Source: Tritrichomonas musculus (taxonomy: Eukaryota; Parabasalia; Tritrichomonadida; Tritrichomonadidae). Taken from it: DNA of 64,000 nt. A program made the translations under genes and the position numbers. Within the stretch, counting starts at the first letter, position 1. The number at the start of each line of letters is the position of its first letter. The DNA is taken from contig JAPFFF010000004.1 in NCBI GenBank assembly GCA_039105265.1, positions 2,480,001-2,544,000 of the forward strand, written 5' to 3'. The notes below the pieces were generated by a model. It was not told the DNA's origin. It did no database searches and saw only the letters and a list, made by a program, of their open reading frames with translations. This document shows positions 36,769-47,925 of this stretch, piece after piece.

Positions 36769-37021
36769 ATAGCTACTTATTTAATTTTTTTTTGTTTATT
36801 TTGTTTTTTTTTCGGTCAAAAAGTTTCCACAATTTGATAGAGTGAAAAATAATCATGAACTTTTTCTTGGCACAAAAAATAAAACATAACTTTTTCTTAA
36901 AGATAAAAAATAAAATAACTTTTTGATGCAAAATGTTTATGACAAGAGAAACCAAATTGGCCCTCAATTTTTTTTCTATTTATTTTAATCGTTTGTTTTT
37001 ATAGAATACTTGCTTAAAATA

Positions 37022-38666
37022 AAGTCCGATTCAAAAAGCTTGGGACTACTTTTTCAATATTCAATTAAAAGTATTCAATTTTGTCCCAGGTGATGTGAAT
37101 CAAATTGTGAGAAGCTCTGAAAAAAATTCAAATAAAATAATTAAAACATCAATATCTTAAAATAGAATTTATAAAAACCATTTTTTATTTATATATTTTT
37201 TTTCTTTCTTTTTTTCTTTTTTTATTTTTCGTTTTTTTTCATCAATTTTTTTCAATTAAAGAGGAAGATATATTTTTGATCCAGGAATAATCGTCGGTTT
37301 GGGCATGCCAATTTTATTTAGAAAGTAATCGGGTAATATCTTGCATATTTCCGTGCTTTTGGTACAATTTTCTATTGAACATTGCTTTTCTGAAATATCT
37401 AATTTTGAGAGTTTATTGAAAAAAACACGAGATTCATTTACAAAATCATCGATAGCCTTTTTTTCTAAAGCTTTTTTAAAAACATATTGATTACCTTCTT
37501 CAAAAGATTTTTGGAAATGCTTTATAATTTTTTTTTCCGTTTAAAGATTCGCCTTTAACCGTTATACACGTTTTTATTTTTGCATCAAATGGCATTATTA
37601 ATGCATTTATAGTGGAAATTGGAATTTCATTCCAGATTTGTTGAGCTTTTTCGAATAAATCGTCTTCATTTTTTATTTCATCAATGTTAATTTTTGATTT
37701 AATTATCGCCCATAAAATTTCAATAACGTTTAAATCTGGTGAATTTGCAGGCCAATGCAATTCACCTGACAAAAAACGAACTTTTTTTTTAAAAAAATTT
37801 TGAGTGTAAACAGAACGATGTGAGCTTGCACCGTCTTGTTGAAAGATATATCCGAATTGTCCGAAACGCTCATTTAGTTCTTTAAAAATATTATTCGCTT
37901 CAAGCATTTCAGTATAACTTTTTGAATTTAAGCGACCATTTATTCGTATAAGAGGTGATTTATAATTATGAGCAACGCATGCCCATACCATTATTTTTGT
38001 AGGATAAGCTTTTTTGTCAATAAAATATTCATCATTATCAATGATTGGCAAAATTTTAATTTTTTTTCGAAACGGTTGTAGAGCAATAATAGTTTCATCT
38101 GAAAAAGACCAAGGAAGTAAATAAATCTCATTTTTTAATACTTCTTTACAAAAATAAATACGATATGATTTTTGATTTTCCGTTAATTTTTCTTTAGGCT
38201 TTTGAAAACGATTTTGAATATTTATTGATTGAATTATTCTATTAACAGAACTGTGTGACATATTAAATTCAAAATTATGAGAAAAATTTGATAATTGACG
38301 ATTGGTAATATACGGATTTATTAAAACGTGATATAAAACAAAATGATATTTTAATTCTGTTTTAACATCAATTTTTGTAGATGTTTCTTCTTTTTTATCA
38401 AGAAGTTGTAAATAACGATTAACAGAAGTTTTTGAAGTTCCTGTTTTTTCGGCAATTAATCTTTGACTATCGTTTTGCCCATAATAAAATGCCATACGCA
38501 TTTTGGTTGGTAAATCGATTTGCTTTGACATTATAAATTAGTAAAAAATCAATAAAATTTGAATATTTTAAAATCTTAATTGAAAAAAAAATTTTGTTTT
38601 TCACTTTTTATGATAAAAAAATTGAATGAATTTAACTTCATGTCCCAAGCTTTTTGAATCGGACTT
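37022..38666. mobile_element. Tc1/mariner (IS630-like) transposon, 1.65 kb
   Basis: Terminal inverted repeats of 25 bp (AAGTCCGATTCAAAAAGCTT then GGGAC) at 37022-37046 and 38642-38666 are identical and flanked by TA on both sides (37020-21, 38667-68). It carries one intact transposase gene. Identical ends and an open gene say it is young and possibly active. Confidence 0.95.
37500..38531 (-). CDS. Tc1/mariner transposase, 343 aa
   Basis: The N-terminal helix-turn-helix (QRLIAEKTGTSKTSVNRYLQ) binds the terminal repeats. The catalytic triad is visible: Asp in WSFSDETIIAL, Asp in IFQQDGASSHRS and Glu in SPDLNVIEILWAIIK. By my count 37 residues lie between the second Asp and the Glu, so it would be of the DD37E type rather than the usual DD34E. 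It cuts and pastes the element into TA sites. Complete, ATG start, single exon. Confidence 0.9.
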   Translation of the reverse strand: MSKQIDLPTKMRMAFYYGQNDSQRLIAEKTGTSKTSVNRYLQLLDKKEETSTKIDVKTELKYHFVLYHVLINPYITNRQLSNFSHNFEFNMSHSSVNRIIQSINIQNRFQKPKEKLTENQKSYRIYFCKEVLKNEIYLLPWSFSDETIIALQPFRKKIKILPIIDNDEYFIDKKAYPTKIMVWACVAHNYKSPLIRINGRLNSKSYTEMLEANNIFKELNERFGQFGYIFQQDGASSHRSVYTQNFFKKKVRFLSGELHWPANSPDLNVIEILWAIIKSKINIDEIKNEDDLFEKAQQIWNEIPISTINALIMPFDAKIKTCITVKGESLNGKKNYKAFPKIF

Positions 38667-38725
38667 TAGAACAATGTTCTTGAAAGAAAAATATATTATT
38701 ACGCCATTATTATCTAAAGCATAGA

Positions 38726-38752
38726 CACTTTTTGAGCTTCGCTCAAAAAGTG
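38726..38752. repeat. 27-nt hairpin, TTC loop
   Basis: CACTTTTTGAGC-TTC-GCTCAAAAAGTG, a perfect 12-bp stem. The same stem with the loop reversed (GAA) is at 38841-38867 and 42560-42586. Confidence 0.9.
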
Positions 38753-38840
38753 GCGTTTCTTGCAATTTCCTCAAATCAGATATTCAAATATCAAAACCAG
38801 CTATAACCAAGTTATTACATATCTGAATCTTATGCTTGGA

Positions 38841-38867
38841 CACTTTTTGAGCGAAGCTCAAAAAGTG
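38841..38867. repeat. 27-nt hairpin, GAA loop (left of pogo-like gene)
   Basis: CACTTTTTGAGC-GAA-GCTCAAAAAGTG. Together with 42560-42586 it brackets the pogo-like transposase and may mark the ends of that element. Confidence 0.85.
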
Positions 38868-39920
38868 GCCCTTTATTATTTTCAAATTTGATTTCTTTTC
38901 AAAACTTACATAAATCAGCTTCCATGAAGAAAACAAATGAAATATTATACCTAATAGATTAGGCTCGGAAAAGTTATCCTTTATTCAAAATATTATCCAA
39001 ATTTTATCCATAAAATTTTTACCAAAAAAAGCTCAAAATGGATTATTCTCTTCATAGAAAGATCAATTTTTTAAAATTTTTAAAATTATACAAATTATCT
39101 AGGATTATTTTATTTTATTAAATTGTAACAAAAACAAAAGAAATTTATTTACTAGTGCGCATCAAAGACTTATAAGTGATTATCAAGCAAATACTTATAT
39201 TTTAAAAAAAAAATGTTCATAATATTATTTAAAATAGTTTCCAATGATTGAAAACAATGAATCAATTGCTAAGTCAAAAACATTAATTAAACTCCTGAAC
39301 AAGCCGGAGAAAAATGAACTTAGGTTAAAAACAAGACATTCAATTGTTCTTAAAATTTTGAATGTCTTGTTTTTTTTTTTTTAAATTAACGTCTGTTTAA
39401 AAAAAAGGGAGTCAATTCAAAAACTAGTTAGTAAATTTGAGAAAATAAAATATTCAAAATTTTTAGAAAAAAAAGCTTAATATTTTGATATTTATTTTAT
39501 TAAAATTTGTAAAATTTGTTTATTTAATTAGAATATTGAATAAATATGTTCCTTTTGAAGTAAAAATCACTTTTTTGTTTTCTTCTCCAAATATGATGTT
39601 ATATTTTTAGCATTTCCAGCAAACTTTCACTCGTAGGCCTTTTAAAATATACAAAAGATAATTGTTAAAAAAATAAAAAGTATTTTAAGTCTGTTTATTT
39701 CTTTATTTTTGCAAATGCATATCTCAATTCCATCTTTTTATAAATTTTTTAAATTTGATTTATAAATTATAAATAAAACGCATTTTTTAAAAATTTTGAC
39801 TTGTTTAAAAACGATTTGCGAAAAAAAATATTTGATGATAAATTATAGATGAAATTTAATAATTGTAAAAATTAATATAAATATAAAATAATAAAAGAAA
39901 TTAATCTAATAATAAAATAT
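38868..39920. other. AT-rich DNA left of the pogo-like gene
   Basis: About 1 kb without an open frame. At 39340-39382 ACAAGACATTCAATTGTTCTTA...TTTTGAATGTCTTGT forms an inverted repeat (stem CAAGACATTCAA). Otherwise only A/T tracts. Confidence 0.5.
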
Positions 39921-41543
39921 TTAGTAATGAATTATGACTCCGGGAGCCGTTTCGTGATAAATTTCAGGAAAATCTTGTAAAATTACTTCTGTGCCAGATT
40001 TCAACCATTCTGTGATACTTGCCACTGTATATTTAGGTATTTGTTCGATACTTTGAAAAGCATAATTGTAAAAATTTGATGCAATTTCTAATCTTTTCAC
40101 TTCTGTTGTCAAAATTTGACCATTTATTGCCACACCTCGTTCAACAGGAACTGTATCATTTGCATTCGAGGTTCTAACAAATCTGTTTTGAATAACTTTG
40201 TTTATGTTGAATGGAAATATTCCAGTAGCATAGAAAGCTGAAGCACAGTTCAGTGGAGTAGCAACTTGTGACCATGCATTAATAATTGCAGAAACAATAA
40301 GTATTCGATTTTTTGCTGCATCTGTCGTTTGAGAATTTATTATATCTTGGATAAAAGCTGGTGGAGCATCTATGTATTGGCGAATGCGTTGCTTCATTGG
40401 TGCAGCGAGACCAACGTCAAATGGCTGCATAACGTGCGTAGTATGGGCAGGAAGTATTAAAACATTAATTCTAAATTGAGCAAAATATTCAATAGCTATT
40501 GAATTTAAACGAGATTTGTGACTATCTAAAATGAGCCAAATATCTTCAGAAATTTTATTTTGAATTCTATATAATGATATTTCATGACAAAAATATATAG
40601 CAAATGCTAAAAATAAGCGACTTGTAATCCAGCCACTAGATGATGAACAAAAATATGCGTGGCTTTTTAAAAATTCTAAATCTCCGGGAAATTTCTTAAG
40701 ATTAGGCAGAATAATAAACGGTCGCAAAACTTTTGTACCTGATGCGTTAAAACAACAAAATGCTGTAAAATGAGACTTAATTATATGGGAATATTTAATT
40801 GGGTGCTTTCCATCAGGTACAATCACTTTTCCTTTCCCATTAAATGAAGACGCAGTCTCATCAGCATTAAAGATAACATTTGGATTTCTTGGTAAATGTG
40901 CAATTAAATTATTATAAAATTGTAATAAAACATTGCTATGGCAGTACTTATCTCTTATCTCTTCTAATTTTGCCGGAGTTTTTATTGAAAAATTGTTCCG
41001 GGTTAAAAATTGAATGAACCATGATCGTTCGATTTCAATATCCTCTGAATTTAAGATTTCAATAGCAATTTTTCGAAGGTTCAAGCTTTTAGCTATTTGA
41101 TAATTTTTCCATAAATAGTCACCATTTATCTTTTCAAGAACTGTAACAGCTTCAAACATTGTTATAGCACGGTTCATATCAGCTCTTTCCTCTAGTTCTT
41201 TTTTAAACATACGTACTTGAACGTCACCAACTAATGGGGGACGCCCTGTTGTTTTCCCAATGATAAATTTTCGTCCCATTAATGTCCACATGAGCATTGT
41301 ATGTAAGGTTTTCGGAAACTTGAGCTGAGGTATTTGTTGGATTATTTCTTCGTAAGTTAAACCCTGCCCCTTTAGTAATATGACGTACGATGAGAAATTG
41401 ACCTTGCTTTTTAAACTTTTTGACAATATTTTAATAAATATGAGATAATGTTTAAGAAATTCTTCCATTTTTATTTTTATGATTTTATAATCTTTCTTAT
41501 TCTCTTTATAGATTATAATCTTTCTCATTATTCTCACATTCAT
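39921..41543 (-). CDS. Pogo/Tigger-like (DDE_1) transposase, 540 aa
   Basis: The DDE_1 core is clear: NADETASSF (first Asp), LILDSHKSR (second Asp) and LPAHTTHVMQPFDVGLAAPMKQ (third acidic position, as in the 'LQP-L-D-V-G' box of pogo/Tc5/Tigger and CENP-B). An upstream helix-turn-helix (LTYEEIIQQIPQLKFPKTLH) and a CENPB-type second DNA-binding region (SWFIQFLTRNNFSIKTPAK) are present. It should move its element into TA sites. The frame is complete. The protein starts at an ATG at 41543, but the first 25 residues are K/I/N-rich and the true start may be the later MEEFLKHYL. Confidence 0.9.
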   Translation of the reverse strand: MNVRIMRKIIIYKENKKDYKIIKIKMEEFLKHYLIFIKILSKSLKSKVNFSSYVILLKGQGLTYEEIIQQIPQLKFPKTLHTMLMWTLMGRKFIIGKTTGRPPLVGDVQVRMFKKELEERADMNRAITMFEAVTVLEKINGDYLWKNYQIAKSLNLRKIAIEILNSEDIEIERSWFIQFLTRNNFSIKTPAKLEEIRDKYCHSNVLLQFYNNLIAHLPRNPNVIFNADETASSFNGKGKVIVPDGKHPIKYSHIIKSHFTAFCCFNASGTKVLRPFIILPNLKKFPGDLEFLKSHAYFCSSSSGWITSRLFLAFAIYFCHEISLYRIQNKISEDIWLILDSHKSRLNSIAIEYFAQFRINVLILPAHTTHVMQPFDVGLAAPMKQRIRQYIDAPPAFIQDIINSQTTDAAKNRILIVSAIINAWSQVATPLNCASAFYATGIFPFNINKVIQNRFVRTSNANDTVPVERGVAINGQILTTEVKRLEIASNFYNYAFQSIEQIPKYTVASITEWLKSGTEVILQDFPEIYHETAPGVIIHY

Positions 41544-41564
41544 TATAATTATTGACAGATTCTA

Positions 41565-42440
41565 AATACGTAGATGAATGAGATTAAAAATATGGGAAAT
41601 AAAATAAGATGAGTAAAAATAGAATAAATAAGAAGATATTAAACAAATGAGGAAGGTGAGAGATTGATTTGGACAAATGAAATTTGATGAGATAGATGAG
41701 ATAAAATGAGATTGAATGAGAGAGATGAAATCGAATGAGATTAAATGAGATGGATGAGAAAGATAAGATAGATGAGATAAATGTGAATAGAAGATATTGA
41801 ATGAGACAGAGGAAAAAATGATATTAGAGAGAGTAAATGAGATTGGATGAGAAAAAAGAAATTATATATGATTACATGAGATCAGATGGACAAAGAATAT
41901 TAGATGAGAGAGATTAAAAAAATAAGATTTGATGAAAATGAAAAGATTAAAATACAAAGAAAAGATTAGAAGAGGTCGGTTGAGAAAAAAAAGAGGAAAA
42001 AGAGAAGAGATTTGATGATATAAATGAGATTAAAAGAAATTGAATGAGAAAGAAGAAAGAACAGATTGGAAGAGATAAATGAGATTTGATAAAAAGATGA
42101 GACAATTGAGATTAAATGAGATAGATTAGATTAGATGAAATGGATAAGACTGATGAAAAAGAAAATATTAGAAGAGAAAGATGAGATAAATAAGATTAAA
42201 ATCGATTTAAAAAGAGAAATGAACTTAGATGAAATATAAGAGATTGAATGAGAAAAAAGAGAGATGAGATTTGAAGAGATAAATGAGATCAGACGATATT
42301 AAATGAAATTGATGATATATGATGAGATCAGATGAGAATGATGAGATTAATCGAGATTGGATGAGACAGATGAAAATGGATGAAAATGGATGAAATAGAT
42401 GAAAAAAATGAGAATAAATGAAAAGGATGAGAATTAAACA
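41565..42440 (+). repeat. 870-bp polypurine, GATGAGA-type degenerate satellite
   Basis: The plus strand is nearly all A, G and T in words such as GATGAGATTAAATGAGA, AGATGAGATAAATGAGA and GAATGAGAGAGATGAAA; C is almost absent over nearly 0.9 kb. No stable period but a loose 8-20 base rhythm. Such strand-asymmetric DNA can form triplex structures. It directly precedes the pogo-like gene's 5' end. Confidence 0.8.
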
Positions 42441-42559
42441 GAAATGTAGAGATAAAATATTAAAAAGATTGTTTAAAATAGATTTGTTAACAGAATTTTT
42501 TAATAAATGTTTTTGATTTGGAAATTATGCAGAAAAAGATTAATAAACTGAGCTAAAGA

Positions 42560-42586
42560 CACTTTTTGAGCGAAGCTCAAAAAGTG
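42560..42586. repeat. 27-nt hairpin, GAA loop (right of pogo-like gene)
   Basis: Same sequence as 38841-38867, with the same flanks GACAC... and ...GTGGC on left and right. Likely the right end of the pogo-like element (38.84-42.59 kb). Confidence 0.85.
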
Positions 42587-42885
42587 GCGACACTTGTCAT
42601 TAAAACAAATACAATGTAATTCTTCAAAAATTCAACAAATTCATAATTATTATCATATGTAATTCTCTATTGTAATATTTGAATTCTTAAGAATACAAAA
42701 ATATAAGAAAATTTTTTGCATGATCATTTATTTTATTCATTAATATCAATGTTGTATCCAATTGATTCATATGCAAGAATTAGATTGTCAATAATATTTT
42801 TTGATATAAATTTTGAAATTCTTTTGATCAACGAAACAATCATCTTCTTCGAAATAAGATCAGTTGTCAGAATCAAGAGATCTCT

Positions 42886-43760
42886 TTACCCAAAAGTCAT
42901 CTCGAATAAATCATCAAACAGCTCAATAATTTTCACAACCACGTCTTCGTTGTACCTAATTAACAAGTAGAGCCACATTTGGAAATTAAATTGGCACTCA
43001 AAGAACGAATACAAGCTTCCTTCTTTGTCCTCGCCCAGCAAGTCAATGACAGGGATAATTCTGCTTGGACAGTCGGTAACCAAAATTCTGAACACGTTCC
43101 ACAGCACTTTTTCATCGTCATTTTCACTTTTCAGAACAAATTTGAATGCAGAAGTTGAATTGTGAAATGCAATTTTGATGTAAGGAAAGAGGTTTGCATT
43201 CGAAAACTTATATTCTTCTCTTTTGTGACTATAAAGAAAGCGAAAAAGTGTCACATCATCAAATGACTGCTCAATTAACGTTCCCTCTCTCAAATTTTGA
43301 GAAGAATTTTCTTCGTAATTTTCAACAATGAAAACAATTTTTCTGAGGCAGTGAAAAATGATCTTCCAATTCATTGCGCCAACAATATCTTTCAAAGATT
43401 CATAATTCAACTTTTTGTATGGATTTTCATCGTCATCTTCGAACTTTTTCAAAACTTCAATATAGTCGTCAAGATCTTTTTCGAGCTCGTTTTCATAGTT
43501 GTCTAAATAATAGTCAACCAGGTCATTCTGGTGCGTGTAAATTGCATAACGAATGACTCCTTTGAACGAGCACTTTTTCTCATAGATGTGGATGATTTCA
43601 ATGTTCCTGCCCGAGTAAGAATAAAACTGGAGATTTTGGTCGAGAATTATGTCATTTTGCATCCACAAAAATTTGAATATTTTTAATGACCCATAAAGAG
43701 CTGCTGTTTGAATAAGTGACAAATTTTTATCATATGTGCTTTTTTTTTTTTTTGAAATTT
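42886..43760 (-). pseudogene. DUF3447-type protein, 5'-truncated
   Basis: About 280 residues of a DUF3447/ankyrin-like protein (SLIQTAALYGSLKIFKFLWM, YSYSGRNIEIIHIYEKKC, IRYAIYTHQNDLVDYYL, NENPYKKLNYESLKDIV-like helices). It corresponds to the second half of the protein at 5900-7036. The expected N-terminal ~200 residues are missing, and the frame begins abruptly after a run of A (T at 43742-43755 on plus). There is no ATG at the edge. Probably a fragment caught or cut by neighbouring mobile DNA. Confidence 0.65.
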
Positions 43761-43918
43761 TCAAAATTGAAAAAAATCAAATTTATCGTTAAATATGACT
43801 TATTAAGAGTTATATATGATAGAGTTTTATTTGACCTTTCCTTTGGCAAAATCATCTTTTATTTGGCCTTAATTTTGAGATAAGATATATTTATTCAATC
43901 TCATTTTTAATAAATTTT

Positions 43919-44855
43919 TAGGGATGGGAAACGGGCGCCCGAAACGTGCCCGGGCAATGTCAAATTGGTCATATCACCGGGCAAGAATGGGCACAAACGT
44001 CTTTTTTACATTGCCCGTTTTTGCTCGTTCTTGCCCATTTGATTGTTAAATTGATTGCCCGTTCATCATTTTCTTTCCTGCCCGTAATTTTTATGAAATA
44101 GTAAAAGCTGCTTGTTCGATTTTCGTCGAATCTTTTTTTTTTTTTTTTTTTCAATTTCTCCACCTATATTCCATGTTGAAAATATTTATTCATATCATTA
44201 TGATTGCAATTTATTTTTCATTTTTTATAAACAATAAGAAAATGATTTTTTTATAAACTTGTTTAAATGAAAATATTATCACTTTTTTTTACTCTTTTTT
44301 TTGGCTTATATAAAAAATTTTGATTTTTTGTTATTCTTAAAATGCATAATTTTTTATTCCCACAAGTATTTCATTAACTGTATAGTTTATTTTCAATATC
44401 TCAAAATTTAATTTGTTCCAAAAAGTTTTATTTATGAACTTATAGTTAGAATAGCATATATATTATTATACTGTTGTGTTAAACTTGCTTTTTTATGTTA
44501 ATGACATAATATCTAAATGAAATTTTTGTGTGATCAGATAAGTAAAAGTGATTTTTTTAATTTAATTATATTTAAAATATAAAATACAATATATTCATGC
44601 ATTTTTTTAAACAAAAATCATTCATAAACTTTATTTTGTCAATGCTTTTTTCTTAAAAAAAAAAAAAAAAGTTCGGAAAATATTCGAACCAAATTCTTTT
44701 TTATGAAAATGGGCAGCCCCGGGCAATTGCCCAAAAAAGTGGAAACGGGCACTGCTTCGCCCGAAAAAACGTAAATAACCGTTTTGCCCGGGCATGCCCG
44801 GGCAGTACGTTTATTTCGGGCCCATTGCCCGCCCGGTGCCCGTTTCCCATCCCTA
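43919..44855. mobile_element. Non-autonomous hAT element, 937 bp
   Basis: Ends TAGGGATGGGAAACGGGC / GCCCGTTTCCCATCCCTA form an exact 18-bp inverted repeat. TAAATTTT stands directly on both sides (43911-43918 and 44856-44863), a perfect 8-bp target duplication, the hallmark of hAT transposons. The subterminal 150-200 bp at each end are packed with GCCCGGGC/TGCCCG words, GC-rich islands in an AT-rich window and probable transposase-binding sites. The middle is AT-rich and codes for nothing convincing, so movement needs a transposase from elsewhere. Confidence 0.95.
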
Positions 44856-45039
44856 TAAATTTTTTTTGTTTAATCATTTTTATTTGGGCAATATAGTTGT
44901 CTAGTATTTTTAAAGATAAATAGAATAAAGAAACTAAAATTAACTCTTTGAAAATTAAAAATAATATTTCATAATATTCTCAGATTAGTATTAATATCGG
45001 TAGACTTTTTTTGGACAAAATCGGCACCTTTTATATCAA

Positions 45040-46580
45040 ATAAACATTCAAAATCAATTTTTTACAAAAATGAAAATAAAAAAAAAAAGGTATGGAAACT
45101 TCTATCCACTCAACAGATCATTTTTCATTCAAAATATAATTTTTAAATGATAGTATTAGTGATAAATATAATATAAAAAAGACATATTTTTCGAGAGGAA
45201 TTTAAGATAAAAATAAATTATTTTTTTGTAAAAAATTGAATCCTAATCTGGTTATCTTAATTCAAAAAACAATTTTTTTTATTTTTTTAATTATATTATT
45301 TTTAAATAGGATTATATAAGTAATTTATATTTCATGAGGAAGAACTCGAAATTTATCATTTTTTATATTCATATCACAAGTGATATGAATTATTTTAACC
45401 TAAAAGGCGAATTTTTTTTTACCTAAAAGGCGAATTTCAAAATTTTGAAAATTATGAGTTTATGCAGGAAATTGTTTTCTAATTTTCTTCATATTGATAT
45501 TAAAAATTCTATTCCCGATTCGTTCAAATCACTTTTTCCATTTTAATTGTTGATAATCAAGCATCATGGATAAGCAAACCAAGCAAAGATTATTCATTTT
45601 CAATATTTTTTCCTAAAACTCAAGTAAATTCGACAAATTCACTAAATAAAAGCGATTTACAAAATAACTATCGTACAAATTCCAGCAAATAATTGGCAGA
45701 TGAAAAAACTATCGATAATTCATTTGTTTATAAGAAAAATAAAACATACAGGAATTAATAAAAGAATTATTTTGTAAATCGCTTTTATTTAGTGAGTTTT
45801 TTGAATTTGTTTGAGCTTTAGGAAAAGACATTATAAAATAATTATCTTTGCATGGTTTACTTTTCCACGTTGCGCTGGGATATACCTAAGAATTGTTTTG
45901 TAAACTACTCTTATTTAGTTATTTTGTTGAGTTTATTTGTGTCTTTGGAAGAAATATAATAAATAAAATAAATTAACCTTTTTGGTCAAAAAATTTTCAT
46001 CTTTATTGGTCAATTATAAATTTCATATCATCAATGATATGAACTATACAAAAAATTGATAACATCATATAAGATCTCCAAATCCACTCGAAAAACATGG
46101 CCTTTTTTTTATTTTATTTTCTAATAAATAAAAAAATGAAGAACATATAAAAAAACTAAAAACTTTTGTCGACTCGTTCATCTTTAAATTGATTTTTTCT
46201 TAAAAAAAACATTTTTTTCTCATTATGCCTTTTATGAGATATGAATTAAGCACTTTCATGCTATTTTTAAATATGTTAGTAATATGATAATACAATATTA
46301 TATATGTATTAAACTTTGATGAGGTTTTTTCTGTTGATCAAAATTTGCAAATTTTTGGATTTCATTTTTTTCTTGTTTTTCAGTAATAAAATTAAAATTA
46401 TATTTTTTTGAATTTATATTTATGCTACAAATATTATATACATGACGATGGACTAATTTTTAATAAAAAATGATCAATATTCAAGCTTTTTTTGCATAAA
46501 ATAAAATTGAATTGAAAAAGAGTTTCCATACCTTTTAAAAAAATAAAATAATTATATATAAATGTTTATTAAAATAGAAT
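45040..46580. repeat. Decayed foldback repeat, about 1.5 kb
   Basis: Imperfect arms face each other around 45.7 kb. Matching pairs include GGTATGGAAAC (45089) with GTTTCCATACC (46524), AAAAGACATATTTTTCGAG with CTCGAAAAACATGGCCTTTT, TTCATATCACAAGTGATATGAA (45366) with TTCATATCATCAATGATATGAA (46020), and ACTAAATAAAAGCGATTTAC (45641) with its reverse complement at 45774. A further copy of the last pair lies at about 45893-45945. No gene inside. Divergence suggests an old insertion. Confidence 0.65.
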
Positions 46581-47925
46581 TATGATAATATTTGGATTAT
46601 TTTTAATCTATTTTTTATATAATTATGAATAATAAATGAAAAAAAGAAAACTATCCAAAGTATTCCTATAGAGTTAAATTGAGCAATTCATATGAAAATA
46701 ATTCATTTGATTACTGCGAGCAAGGTCACACATGTGTGTATTAGTATTTCATTTCAGTTTTATATCTGCCAGAAACAAAAACAAATAAAAAAATTAGCTA
46801 CATGATTATTTTCTGGGCTTAATAGACATACTTTTGGCTACAAATCACTAAAAATGAAAAAAATTCTGATATAAAAAATAAGTTTTTTTGCTAATATGAT
46901 ATTCAAATTAATGTACAGTGAATTGAGATTTTGATCATGTAGAACTCATCACCGATAAAAGTCTGTATTACCTCGAGCTTGCTGTATATATGAATGCTTT
47001 AATATAAAAAAAAAAATGATTTTCAAAAGATAAATGGTTATACGTTTATTGTTTTTTTAACAAATTCTATTGATCAATTTTGAATAGATAAATGGCCTGC
47101 TGATTTTGTCCTTTTTGGAGTCTACCTTAATATCAATACTAATTCGTATGTATATAAATTTTTGGAATATATTCAAGAGCAGACAAACATCAGATTCATT
47201 TAAAGTTCTAAATAATGATAAATTAAGGGCGTACGTCCAATTCAATGATCAGAATTCAATAGGATTTCTCAAATATTTTAATTCTTTTTGGAGTAAAAAA
47301 AGTTGAAGAATAAATTATATTTTGGAGAAAATAAAATGTCTATTATTTATAGATTGATGATATATTAAAAAAAAATATTTTTATGCATTATTTTTACATT
47401 TTAATTCAAAATTATTTTTTATAAAATTTTATCTGTCTAAAAAAATGATTGTTTTTTGATCGTTTAGGACAAATATCATCATTTTTGACCTAAACTTTTT
47501 CATAATTTGGAAGTATTGAAAGATGTATTCTATGAGTTTATTCAATATTAACAAGTTTACAACGTTTTTGGGACTTACGCCCTTAAACACATTTTATAAG
47601 GTTAAAAAAATTAAGCTCAGAATTTTTGAAAGGAGATATCAAAGAAAAATGAATTGCATTCAAAATGATTCAATTATTGAACGATAGTTTTTTTTAACGA
47701 AATTAATTTACAGTCAATTAATCAAACTTTAAGCATTTAGATTTATATTTATTGGTAACAATTCGCTGAAAGAAAAATTGATTTTTTATTTAAATATATC
47801 TTTTTATATTAAGCCATTTGAAAATGGATATTGTGAAGTGGCAATTCTTTTTTCAATCTGTGACTTCATCGAGCTCTCAAAGTCTTTATGAAATGCAGAT
47901 GAAGTGAAATGTTTTGAATGAAACT
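46581..47925. other. AT-rich DNA with a dispersed-repeat copy
   Basis: No convincing gene. The segment around 47455-47590 resembles 53610-53740 (see separate entry). A 60-codon stretch near 47057-47306 on either strand has mixed composition but no start or domain. Confidence 0.5.
47455..47590. repeat. Dispersed repeat, copy 1
   Basis: TTTTTGATCGTTTAGGACAA, then CTTTTTCATA, TTCTATGAGTTTATTCAATATT and ACTTACGCCCTTAA, matches 53610-53740 in the same order with many changes (for example TTTTGATCGTTAAGGACAAA, TTCTATGAGCTTTATCAATATT, ACTACCGCCTTAAC). About 135 bp. It may be a short interspersed element or part of a degraded repeated gene. Confidence 0.55.

Noticed and set aside
43969-44163. 64-codon frame inside the hAT element
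   Set aside because: Starts in an A run and ends in the GC-rich subterminal array; not similar to a hAT transposase.
47057-47306. Opposed 62- and 66-codon frames
   Set aside because: Mutually overlapping, no recognisable family, chance in AT-rich DNA.
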